DNA of 64,000 nucleotides from Steinernema hermaphroditum. Its lineage: Eukaryota > Nematoda > Chromadorea > Rhabditida > Steinernematidae. The notes under the pieces are model-generated. The model made no database searches and was not told where the DNA came from. It saw only the letters and a program-made list of their open reading frames with translations. Shown here piece after piece: positions 32,833 to 44,300 of this stretch (position 1 is its first letter; every line of letters begins with the position of its first letter). The DNA lies in assembly GCA_030435675.1 (NCBI GenBank), contig CM059622.1, positions 2,232,001-2,296,000 on the forward strand, given 5' to 3'. The translations under genes were made by a program, and so were the position numbers.

Positions 32833-34613
32833 TCAGCGGATGCTCATTTCCTTGTCCAACACTGTGCGTTTGCGTGGAATATCGTTGAGTAACTGCCGTC
32901 TCACCGATTCGTCCATCTTCCAGGTATGCCATAAACGTAGGGTTTCGTCCGAAGAGGCGCTTATGATGAACTGGTTGCATGGACTCTGGCAGATGTTCAG
33001 GATTCGATCAGAGTGTCCTTTCAACTCTCCCATCATTTGCATCGTGTTGTACTTCCAGACCTTCAGCACATGGTCCGGCATTCCGTGACTTGTTACCATC
33101 TCTTGGAAATCGCTGTTGAAGAGGATGCCAGTGACCTGGCTGCCTGTATCAACAGAACGAAGCAGGTTCCCATTGGCAACACTCCACGCTTTCACGGTCC
33201 GATCTTGAGCTCCACCGCCGGTAACCAAAATGTTAGTTCTAAAGGGGCAGAACTTGACCGCCTTCACAGTTGAGGTGTGCTCATTTAGCACATGTAGAGG
33301 GTTCTAAAAGAAGCACATGAGAAATGAATAACATCACTGAAACTTACACTTGTGTCAGAGCTCATATATTTTACATCCCAAACACAAACTAGGCCATCAC
33401 CACCTCCGCTGGCCAGTCGTATCCCATCGCTATCCCAATCCAACCCACAAACTTCCTGGCGATGGGTAGAGAATTTTCTGCAAAGATGGTGTTCAAGTTG
33501 TGACTGTGTCGCTTACGATATAAGATGTTGAGAATGGCGCACATCATGGTTATAGATCTCTCCATTCCGCGAACCACATGATAGGATATGCTTGTTCCAC
33601 GTGCTCGTACTTATCCGACTCGATTGAGACTGGAACGTACGTAGGCAAGCTTTCTGACTCGCATCAAACAGCTGAAACAAATGCAGTTTGCCCACAAATT
33701 TTGTGACGGTGGCTACCTTCGTGCGACCGTCAGACAAGCCGACAGCGAGGAAGAATCCATCGGCACTCCATTTCACGGACGTGACATAATTGGGGGTGTT
33801 TTCGTCCAATTCGAATAAACAATCGATATCAGCCGTTTCGGCGTTCCAGAGGAACACGCTGTCGCCTAAGCTGACAGCCAGAATGTTTTGGGCACTCCAA
33901 TCAGTGTGGGACAGATCTGAAAGAATCCACTGCTTTACAAGTACTATGTAACCCGCCTTACAGAAATCGTCAATAAGACCCGGAGCATCAAGGATGCGTT
34001 CTGCGGTCGAAGTCACTCGTCGAGTTTGCTTCTTAACGCTTGACGAAGGGTTAATTGTCGAGTAGCGCACCAACGGCTGATTACGGTAGCCAGATGGTGC
34101 CTGTGGCGCAACTCCTTTTTTGTACGCCATAATGCGGTCTTCCAAAATATTTTCATCCTCGAGATTCAAGTTGTTGATATCTCCGAGGGATTTAACTGCA
34201 AAACGAAGGTTCAGTTGGTTACATAATCTGGGCATTCTGTACCCCGCATCAGCTTTTTCTTGATATCCGCTTCCCGGTTACTCTGTTTCACAGGACTTGA
34301 CGGCGCGGACATCGAAGTGTTCAGCGGGTTCACCGACTCATTCTAAACGATCAAACGGTGACTGGCGGGAGAACAAAACGGTGTAAACCTGGATAAAGCT
34401 AGCGGCGCCACTCAGCATATGGTGAGCGTACTCGAACTGATCGTCGTTGCGCTGGGGGATGTAGCGGTCGCCCTCGCCGACCCCCTTCAGCTCCTTCTTG
34501 CCAGACGGAGTAATATCATATCCGGGTAACGTAGGCTGTCTCGCCTTGAGAGCTTGCCGTTTTTGTTGAGGAGCCAAGCTGAGGTTGACGAACTGGGAAT
34601 TGATAAGATTCAT
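32833..34613 (-). CDS. fzy-1: CDC20/Fizzy, activator of the anaphase-promoting complex
   Basis: Complement exons: 34389-34613, 34243-34342, 33962-34195, 33717-33916, 33517-33671, 33348-33477, 32833-33303; 504 aa. The N-terminal region carries the C-box-like GDRYIPQR and TLPGYDITPSGKKEL. The linker ERILDAPGLIDDFYL precedes WD40 repeats (LSHTDWSAQNILAVSLGDSV, YVTSVKWSADGFFLAVGLSD, VCGLDWDSDGIRLASGGGDG, ISASSDETLRLWHTW). The protein ends in the Ile-Arg tail MSIR used to bind APC/C subunits. CDC20 recruits securin and cyclin B and is the target of the spindle checkpoint (family knowledge). A splice-leader-type acceptor CTTTACAG precedes the ATG (ends at 34635). A minus-strand AATAAA lies at 32759-32754. 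Confidence 0.95.
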
Positions 34614-35837
34614 TTGCTAGCCGCGGTCAACAATCTGTAAAGGGGAAAGAAGTAAAATGGCGGGAAGTGACAACGCGAGGAGCCGTTTGTAAACGACGCA
34701 AATCGGTGATCGGTTTATTTTGATCGAATCAGGAGAAGAAGGCGGGTCGTAAAAGTACGATTCCCATCTTGACCTACGGATGCTCACTTTAGAGCCTTCA
34801 CCATCAACTGAATCGATATGATTATACGCGCACGCACGCTTAATGCGATCAGAGTGACTTTAGCAGCGCGAAAATGTGATAAATTATGAAGCATTTGTGA
34901 AGAACAATGGAGCGCGTGGGTTGACGGTAGCGACCGAATGAGCATCCGCAATTCGCGCCATTCGTTTGACCTTTCCCTGTGAGACACACGCGACTTCGGT
35001 GCAGTTCGCTTTTTGAGCCGTTTTTGTACTGAAATTTGCACGACTCGCTTGACAAAAATTTAAGAGATAGCACCAGCGAAATTTACGTGTTATCCTCCTT
35101 CAAAATTGCTCCAAATGAGAGCATACAAGATCACCTACTTCCACGCTGGAGGAACGAACCATTTCTATGAACGCTCAATTGCGGACAGCAAAAAAATATG
35201 AAAAGAGTCAAACAGGCAAACAAGAGTCACTTCCAGAAAGCGCGGTCGAGGGATCTGCAAAATTTCCCGCGGTATATACGACACCGTACATCAATGCACG
35301 CTTTCGTAAAGTTCGCCTCTCGCTCGCCTAGGCTGGCACCAGGCGCGAAAAAAAAAACAATGCTGGCCATGAATCACAAAGCGTCGAGGAAATTTTTAAA
35401 CTTTGTGGTGACCTTTCAGGTTTGGTTGTCCTTCGTATTTTATCAGATGACCTAGATGGGACCGTACTGGCACTTTTTGGATGAAGTTTTTGAAATAGCA
35501 CAACCGCACAGCTATCATAGGAAGTGTCTTTACCTGAGGTACCCCTCATACATCATGAGATGGAGAAGATTCCGACCGCTCCCCTCGATTGAATGCTCTG
35601 GACTAGGTGTTTGCAAGTTTGCAGTCGATCATTAACAGTTCTACTTGTCTCTTAACGTTCTGTCTAGACAGTAAGCATGATGAGCTGCAGGACGGCCATT
35701 TAACAGATTCTGCGCTCTAGAAACGGTCGTTCCATAGAAGACAGGCACAACTACAAAGCTTTAATACACCCTTATACCACCGCTACGAAATATATTTATC
35801 TTCAATGTGACAATGTACAATCAGTATACGCCGTATT
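34614..35837. other. fzy-1 upstream region / Aurora 3' flank
   Basis: 1.2 kb. It contains the exact palindrome TGTCTAGACA at 35661-35670. No exon or RNA gene was recognised. Confidence 0.4.
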
Positions 35838-36818
35838 TTACTTGCTCGCTGCTTCGTACTTATTTGATTCGGAAACGATCCATTCGTGGGTGATTACATC
35901 GGGGAGTGGCAGCCGCTTGTTTCCCTCCTTGTGTAACAGCTGAAAAGATGATCCAATTAGAACATCACCACTACGATGGTAGCAAACCTTTGTGATCACG
36001 TCACGTGCACCATCGGGCAAACTACCAGGGAATTTGTACTGCGCTTTGCGGATTCGTTCCATCGTATCGCTCGGACCTTCCATGACAAACGGGGGCTCGC
36101 CACATAGGAACTCGTAGAGCAACACGCCGACCGACCAGTTGTCCACCGTGTAGTTATGGACGCGATTCTCTAACATTTCGGGACAGATGTAATCCAGTGT
36201 TCCGCATACAGTTGAGCGTCTAAAGGTGAAGAGATCAGAGAGTCGCCTATGGATGGGGACAGGCTTGCCTAGATGATGGCGAGTGGACGGACCATCCAAA
36301 ATCCGCCAATTTCACTTTGTCGTCAGCGGTGACGAGCAGATTCTCTGGTTTAATATCGCGGTGGATGACTTTCTTCTGGTGGCAGTAGTGAAGTGCGTCC
36401 GCCACTTGTTTGATGTACGACGCAGAGCGCGGCGCGCTGAACTTCTTCTCCTTCTTCAGCAAATCGTACACACATCCTCGGCCCGCATACTCTAGCACGA
36501 TGTACACCCGCGTACTGTCGTGGAAATAGCCGAAGAGACGAAGAATATTGTCGTGTCTAAACGTAGAGAAATCAGACAGTTCTGAAAAGTGTAGACAAAC
36601 CTGAGGTGATACTGAATTTCGATTTCACGTTTCAACTGCGTTTCAAGGTTGTGCTTCTCCAGCTGATTCTTGAAGAGCACCTTGAGAGCGACGATGTACT
36701 TCGAGTCGCGTTCGCGGGCCAGGAAGACACTGCCGAACTTGCCCCGACCGAGGGCGCGTCCGACTTCGAAGTCGTTCAGTGTCCAGATGCGGCCGTTCAC
36801 TAGAGGTGGGCAGGCCAT
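35838..36818 (-). CDS. Aurora-family mitotic Ser/Thr kinase
   Basis: Complement exons: 36601-36818, 36269-36556, 35988-36219, 35838-35939; 279 aa, essentially a bare kinase domain. Visible are the glycine loop [13 protein letters not shown], the lysine in [33 protein letters not shown], the catalytic loop [25 protein letters not shown] and the activation loop [11 protein letters not shown], where the T-loop threonine is retained. The usual YLPPEM is YICPEM and DLWSVG is DNWSVG. The N-terminal tail is only about 15 residues, as in short nematode Aurora kinases; I cannot decide between AIR-1 and AIR-2 types. Intron 2 uses a GC donor (AG/GCAAGC). A TTTTGCAG acceptor lies four bases before the ATG. 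Confidence 0.92.
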
Positions 36819-37306
36819 TTCTCTGCAAAAAGAAGCAAATGTGAGTAGACGGTCACGAAGGAAAAGACGCCGATCAACGATGTGAATAGCGAACGCCATC
36901 TGCAGAGCTTGGCCACCCGCTCGCTCACGAGAGATGCAAACAATTCAATCGTTTGACCGTCCCGCCTCACTGAATTCATAAGCGCGCGATGTTCGCTGTG
37001 GGACCCGACTGCGATTCCGCGGCTGCGACGGACGATTATTTGCAGCCGAAGACCTTTTGTGGAGCGGGAACGGTCTGCTTTGCAGACGCAAATAGGCAGT
37101 CTGAACGGATGGCGGACTGCCTGTTTGGGCAACAGAGTCATTCTTGCTTATCTGCGGCATTTTCAATGGTCGGGTGGGAGGAGAAGTTGCTGTGGCGACA
37201 CTGTAGAACTCTGTGTTGTCGTGGCGACTGTAACCCGAACCCGAATCCACTGGGAGAAATTCTAGTCAGTGTTTATTAAAGAAAACAAAAAAGAGTTCTA
37301 GCGATG
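36819..37306. other. Spacer between the C2H2 gene and the Aurora kinase
   Basis: About 490 bp. A minus-strand AATAAA at 37277-37272, 30 nt after the zinc-finger stop, ends that transcript. No exon was recognised. Confidence 0.45.
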
Positions 37307-37924
37307 TCAGGGCTTGTGGTGTCTCCGCTTAACGTGCTTCTTGAGGTAGAGGGAGAGGGCGAAGCGCTTGTCACAGTCGGCGCACTGGAAGGTCTTCTCC
37401 GGGGAGTGCGTCTTCTCATGGACGCGGAGGTTGCTGGCGTCGGCGAAGCGTTTGGGACAGAGGCGGCAGGCGAACGGCTTCTCCCCCGTGTGGATTCGCA
37501 TGTGGCCCGTCAGGAGGAACTTCCGCGAGACGGAGGCGCCACACTCGGGGCACTTGAACCTCTTCCGCGGTTTCTTCTCGTTCCCAGAAGAAGGCGGAGA
37601 CTCCGTAGATGCGTCGGAAGACGCGCGATTCGGAGTGGAGGGCGTCTGCTCCTCTTGTGGAGTCGAGGGAGCAGAAGGGGCTTCTGGAGGAGGCGCCACT
37701 TGGGCGAGCTGTTGGCTACGGTAGTAGTGTCCCATCCAGGTTGAGAAAAGCAATGCATTGAGAGGCCAGAAGTTGTCCATGGCTTTTGGATTCTTTCGAG
37801 TTCCGAAGAACTTCCCCTCCGTCTTATATGCGCTCAGAAGATCGTTCTCCGCTGTGGGAGAACCACTTAGGATCCTGAACGCATAAGTATGGTGAAATCG
37901 AGTTGGATGTTGAGGGGGAAGCAT
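37307..37924 (-). CDS. C2H2 zinc-finger protein with three fingers
   Basis: A single exon of 205 aa. The N-terminal part is unstructured with a Ser/Pro/Thr-rich linker (SSDASTESPPSSGNEKKPRK). Three adjacent Kruppel-type fingers follow: CPEC...HMRIH, CRLC...HEKTH, CADC...HVKRRH, with TGEKPF and SPEKTF linkers and a basic end RRHHKP. It is likely a sequence-specific nuclear DNA-binding protein (family knowledge). It is the intact relative of the truncated copies at 15447 and 20537, and its 3' end is also duplicated at 18980-19150. It lies downstream of TOR on the same strand. Confidence 0.88.
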   Translation of the reverse strand: MLPPQHPTRFHHTYAFRILSGSPTAENDLLSAYKTEGKFFGTRKNPKAMDNFWPLNALLFSTWMGHYYRSQQLAQVAPPPEAPSAPSTPQEEQTPSTPNRASSDASTESPPSSGNEKKPRKRFKCPECGASVSRKFLLTGHMRIHTGEKPFACRLCPKRFADASNLRVHEKTHSPEKTFQCADCDKRFALSLYLKKHVKRRHHKP

Positions 37925-38331
37925 TGCTTTTAGCCCGAACGACTATTCGGCGAGACTACAGTATCACTGCGGCTTCTTTTACGCTGCGGCTTTGTCGGCG
38001 TCCTCCGAAGTCTGCACATGGAATATATATGTCTTCGAAGATCGCTGCTCCCAGGAGAGGCGATGATTACTAGAAGGCTTCGCACCATTTCGAGATTCGC
38101 CACCGCCATTGAAACGCTTAGATCCCCAGTGTCCCCATCCGTCTCCACCCAACAGCTATTAGTTTAAATTTTATTCGTTAATTAACAAATCTCATAGAAC
38201 GTCTAATGAATTGAGCAAATTGATAAAATGGTTAACATGGGGATACAACGTTGCAGAACACTTCAAAAAACAACTATTTTACCTCAAAGGTAACGTAACA
38301 AGAATATGTACAAGTGTTAATAGCCTCCTAA
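37925..38331. other. TOR 3' flank
   Basis: About 400 bp between the TOR stop and the zinc-finger ATG. A minus-strand AATAAA lies at about 38175-38170. The part 38030-38262 is duplicated in inverted orientation at 18725-18945. Confidence 0.6.
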
Positions 38332-41300
38332 TTACCAGAATGGACACCAGCCAATATAGCCCTGGCATAAATTCTCCTCACTCCTCGCCTGCTTGATCAG
38401 CCGGTCGACCTGCAGCTCTACCGTAATCTCCGCGTTCTGGTCGAAGTCCCGCCCTGTCAGCTTCCTGTTGATTCGGCCGATCGCCGACTCCGCCTTCGAG
38501 TTCCTTCCGTCCGCACCAGATGCCGCGTCCGGCTTGTTCTTGCCAGTGTCTAAGCGCCAGTTGATCAGAGGGTCGTAGACGAAGGCTTCCAAGACGGCCA
38601 GCAAACTCTCCCTGTTGTGCCGCATCACCCGAAGTACTCGTTCGCAGGTGATTCGGTAATTTCCTTCTGTTCCCGTCACTTCCATAGCCTGGAAAGTTTC
38701 CGGCATAAGAGGGTGCTTAGATTACGGTAGCTGTACCTGTACAAGCATCCGCGTCAGTCGGAAGGGTATCTTCTCGGGGTACTTTTCGCGGGTCATCGCC
38801 ACTTCAAAACAGTCTCCGAAGTCGATGTGGACGATCTTTCCGCTCAGACGATCCAGCATCAAGTTAGACGGATGTCTGAAACCCGCGACAATTCGAACTT
38901 CGCACACACAGACGATTAAGGTACCTGTCGCCGAGTCCGAGAATGTAGCCAACCATAGACATGCAAGCCATTGATCGAGTGAAGTTCGTTCTCCTATCGA
39001 ACCACGTCTCCGAGCTGAAAGCAAAAGCGTTAAGGCCCATTTATACTCTGCGCGACACAAAACGCCCTTTTTGGTGTCGCTTAGCTTGTCTACGTGTGAC
39101 TATTTAAGCAAAACCGAATAAAACTGCACAGTCATGATGCTTTCGGATCGGGCTATCAAACCATCATCCGAAAAAAAATCTTAGGTTAGCTTTAAGTAGG
39201 TTAAGTTAACTGTCGCTTAGCTTCAACATGACTGTCGCGCAGCTACGCGACACAGCTGTGTGACAGTCAACTTGAAGCTAAGCGACAGTTAACTTAACCT
39301 ACATGGCATGTTCCAAAAAATTTTTTCTGACGATGGTTTGATAGCCCGATCCAAAAGCATCATGACTGTGCAGTTTTTTTCGGTTTTGCCTAAATCGTCA
39401 CATGTAGACAAGCTAAGCGACAACAAAAAGGGCGTTTTGTGTCGCGCAGAGTATAAATGGGCCTTTACAACGTCTATACTAAATGTGACTCACTTTGGCG
39501 ATTTCATCCACAGAATCTTCTGTAAATCGTCTCCCTTCGTTTTCGACATAGCCGTTAGGAAAACGTGCACTTTCTGCATAAGCGTCAAACTCTCGATGTC
39601 GTTGCACATCTCTTGCATGTGCTTATGTTCTGCCGAGAGGGAGATCATGTTTTTCTCGCGATAGTCGCGGATGAGTGCGTGGAGAGTGTCGCTGTTTGAC
39701 AGCCAGCCAATTAGACCGCTGTTCGAGCTGAGAGGGACGATGGAGTAACGCTGAAAGGCACCACTTAGACAGATGAAGCTCAATTGCAGACACTCAAATG
39801 AGACAAAACCGAATTAGAGAACAACCGCTCCACTCAATTTTCCGTCTAGACAAGAGGCAAAACGCACGCATTTCGACACAGCCGAAGAGGATAAACCGGT
39901 GTACTGTCTCGTACCTGAATGGTCAAATTTCGTCGGCAAGTATCATTTTCGTGTAGCAACAAAGTATTGATCAATCCGAACAGTTGCATGACTCGCTCGT
40001 CTTGGCGCGGATCTTCATGGCCCTTCAACAAGAAGGCATACAGATTACCATCACTGCCTGAAACAGAACGAAGAGCGTGACAGCAAATTCTAGGAGATCT
40101 ACCTCTGATGCTGATCTTTCTCGGACGCTGCTTCGACATGATGACATTCAACTGAGCGTCGATTTTTTCGATCCTGACCAATTCCTTCGAGGGATCGTAG
40201 GTGCCCGGCACGGCCAACTCCAAACTCCTCGCGTCAGCTAGCTTCGGCGAAATGTAGTTCAGATCGAGAGAGTTGAGCTGTCGCAACTGTTGTGAGATGC
40301 GCTTGAAGACGTTGTAGTAGAGCTCCCAGGCTGACGACATCTCTTTCTGGTCCTTCGTGCGTTCGAACGCCTCGCAGTGCTCCAGCGCGTCTTTCAGGTC
40401 GTTGTAGTAGGTGGTGTTGAACGACTGCTCCTTCAACGTGAGCTGCTGCTGCGCCTGAGAGATCATCATGTGCAGCGGCTTCAGCTTGGCCAACATCGCC
40501 TTCGGGTTCTTCTCGTGGAAGTAAAGGCGTGACGCTTCCTCCAGAGCCTCGTGCCACTGCTCGTGCCAGAGGATTGCACAGCGGACGAACTCATCGGCCA
40601 CCATCTTCGCCTCGTCGAAGAGGCTTGCCTTCGCCTCGCGCAGCGTCGCCATCACCGCCTTCGCGTTCTTCGCCCTTGTATGCGTCGACGACTCCGACGC
40701 CACGGTAAGGGCGTAGACGAGGGACTGCGGATGCTCCTTGCCCAGATTCACAATGATCAACTTGAAGAGGTTCGCCACGTCCGGCTCCGAGTCGAGCTTC
40801 GCCATCAATTGGGGAATCACTTCGAGCCACGTGTCGACGGGAATCTGATGGAGGATCTTCTGCAGATGTTCGTTCAGCTCCTTGACGCTTCCAAAGTCGG
40901 AGACGAGCTGGAAGAGACGGAGCGTGTTCTCCAGTCTTGAGCCCTCGGCCAGCTGTATGGCATGTACGAAGTATATCATTGTGTCCTTGGCGTCCCTCAC
41001 GAGATTCTGGGCTTCTTCGGTGGGTTGTTGCGTTGGCGCCGGTGGTGGATTGAACTGCTGCGCGTATCCCATGACCGGGCTGACGTAGACGGGCCCCGCG
41101 ACGCCTGTGCTCACCTGCGTCGACGGGAAACCGCCGATGAGCATCGTCGGCGCCGGAAGCGCGCCGGGCATCCCTTGTGCCATCGCTCCGGTGACCGGCA
41201 TGTGTCCCGGAGGGAACACTTGCGGTGGTATCGCCCCCTGTGGCAGAGGAGCCTGTGGAACTGCTTGAGCAAGCGGAACCGGGGCCAGGGGAACCGGCGG

Positions 41301-44300
41301 CAAGGCTCCTTGAGGGATTCCCTGCTGAGGCATGGGCATCGGCGCGGCGGCCATCATCATTCCCGGATGGGCGGGGTGTGTCGCCGGCAGCTGATGGATG
41401 ATCGGCGTCTGATTAGGGATCGGCGGCATCGACATCGTCAACTGCGGAGGTCCTACCGTAAGCGGCATCGACACAGGAATCGGCGATTGCACCGGAATGG
41501 GAATCGGCGACTGCAGTTGCCTGGACGATTCGTCGTATTTTATCACTAGTTGGATGAGCTTCTTGTTCGCTTTCCGATCTAACATCACCCGGTTGTAGAA
41601 GATAGTCGCCAGCCGTTGCCACGCCTTCTGCCACTTTGGATCGTACTTGGTCGCCCCGGCGAATAACTGGGCTTCATCTGTTGGCAGATTCGGAATCGGA
41701 ATGTTCTCGCTGAAAACGAACACTTTAAGTGAGTCAATAATTTACAGACGGTCTAATGCCTAGAACGCATAAATTTAGAGAGTCTAGAATGCGTTACAGG
41801 TTATCTAGGTGCAAATGTCTAGACAGTTTCTTGTGCGGTGCACGTTTAAACACAGAAGTGATACAGACGCGAGATCTGCGTTAGATATTATGCGTGTCCA
41901 GGCAATGCCACACTTTGGCCTCTTGCAGACAGACAATGTGTATGAAACGTGCCTGCTGCTTACCTTTTTATGGTAGGGCTCCATTCTCCCATCTTCAAAT
42001 AGCACTTCGCAACGAGCTTCTTGGACTCCCGCACGATCTCGTGATCCTTCGCCGTCTGCACCTGGATTCGTGTGCTTCCCTCCATGAACTTCCTCAACTC
42101 GTTCAACGTGCTGCAAATCGATTACGGTAGCACCATTGAACAGAATCGTGGATTTACCTAAACGCCTCCGCGTAGTGACCATCGATCCACATCTGTTTGC
42201 ACACGGCGAACACGAGGTGCGGCTTGTCCGTTTGAAACAGTTTGTTCCTGATGCACAGAGGACTTTTGTCGTCGAGCCGCTCCGACGTGGTGTTTTCGCT
42301 GGCTGGATTCAGCAGCGATCGGAGTACCCGTCGTGAGAGGTCCGTCTTTCCTTGGCGACGACAGAGCGAGGCGAACTTTATCCACAACGGGTGCATCTCG
42401 TTCAGAGAGAGCACCAAACTGCGCACCATGAGCAGGCGGTGCCACTGCTCGATGTTCTTGCGACAGCCCTGGAGACGTCTACTCCACAGCACAGCGATTC
42501 TTGACCGACGCTCGGGACGGATACGGTACTCGATGGCTTCTTCCAGTTCGGACAGCTGCTGTACGAGAACCATCGCCCCATAAGCGCGCTCGTAGCTTTC
42601 TGATGCCATCGTTGTCAGCTCGGAGTCGAACATATCGCGCACCTGAATTGGATCTCTCCACATAAAGCTGCTATAGTCGCCAGTGGTGTCTACCTTCTGG
42701 ACATATTTCGTGGCTTCCTCGTACTTCTCGTTACGGATGGCTAGTACCGCACGTAAGAAGGAGCCATCTTGGTGTGTCACGTCCACCTTATCCACGTACT
42801 CCTGCATCTGTTTCCAGTCACCAAGCGCCCAGCATCCTCTAGCGGCTAAGATGGCGACGCGCGCTTTGAGACTCTCGTCGGTGCCGAATTTTGGGTCGTT
42901 CACCCGGTTTCCAGAGTGTCTCAAATCGTCCCAGCGTCCCAGCGACTCCAAGCAGCGCATTTTGCAAACGGCGATTTCGTTGGCAGACGTAGTCGGCGAG
43001 ATGTTCTTCTCTTCGTCGTTGTACATTTTAAGCGCCTTTTCCCACTCGCCTAGTTTCTCGTACCATCGTCCCTAAACAAACAACGAGAGTTATTTGAGAG
43101 AGAATTTTAGACGCTAGACAGTCTAGTTGCAGTGGTCTGTGTTTCAGAAACTTAGAATGTGCGCTGCAGAGCAGCATGCTCTCGCAGATCGGTAGCGATT
43201 AAATTAGGTGTTTCGTTTTAAATGTCTGTTTCGTTGCAGACAAGATTTTAATTAGACTTACAGACGTCTCCATGTTGCTTTCTTCGGCAAGCTTCACGAC
43301 ACCCCGCGAAATCTCCTCGACATTCAATTTGTTAGCGTACATAATCATCGCTTGAAAGTGTGCGGCATCGTGCCCCTCTCCTTTCAGTTCCTTCGTCCGC
43401 ACCATAATCTCAGTGTAGCGCAGCGCTTTCGCGTATGCCTTCGTGTTCCGGGCACTCCGACTGAGGTTATCCGGAGTCACAGGGAATGGGCCCTTTTCAG
43501 AGTGGTCCATAAATTCGGCCAGATTTAGGATCGTTTGGATGGGGTCTGGATAACGACAGTGGTCTAGCACATAGGTCAACATGTGTGTCAATTCGTCTTG
43601 AACGCTTTCGGTTAAGTTCGTCCAGAGGGACATGAAAGCCGCATTAAAAAGGTCCCTAAAAGCCACAGTTAGAATATCATTTACGAGCGTATCTTACGTT
43701 GCCAGTGGTGGATGAATCTCAGAGACAGTGCCGCAGATCTTCAAAGCAGCCGAGGTGCTGTTTTTCAAGAATTTCATCTTAGATATCTCCAGGAACTGAT
43801 TCCACTCTTCGCGGCTCGAATCCGCTTTCAAGGTCTTCGCGATACCACATAAATCACGGATCTCTTCCACGCTGCTTGCTTTCAGCTGTTTTTCTGGCTT
43901 CTTTCCGCCGGGTTTCGAGAGGCGCCGTTCTCTTCCGTCGATGATCAGATCAGTGCCATTCAAATAGCCGTTAGCGTCGGCCCTGTTGATCTTCTCCACG
44001 GCGTTCTTGAACTCCTGGCGGTAGTCATTGACGCTATACTTCTCAAGAAGCATCGTGACGCTCGAGTTGAAGACTTGGAACTGCCGTTGCATCTGAAGTC
44101 GAGCTTATGAATATGGTGCCTCTCCTACAACACCAACCTGCTCCACAAGCGCTACTAAGAGAGCCATCAGGCTGCAGCGGAGCTCCGGAACGTGAATGCA
44201 GCGCATCCAGGTCTGCATGATCATCGGAGCGTGCTCCGCCAGCATCAACTTGCGCACCATCTCCACGAGCGTCTCAGTCGCCTTAGTCCTCACTTTGATC

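Noticed and set aside
40962..41549. 195-codon ORF antisense to TOR exon 17
   Set aside because: Pure antisense shadow of the Pro/Met-rich coding segment; Arg/His-rich with no domain.
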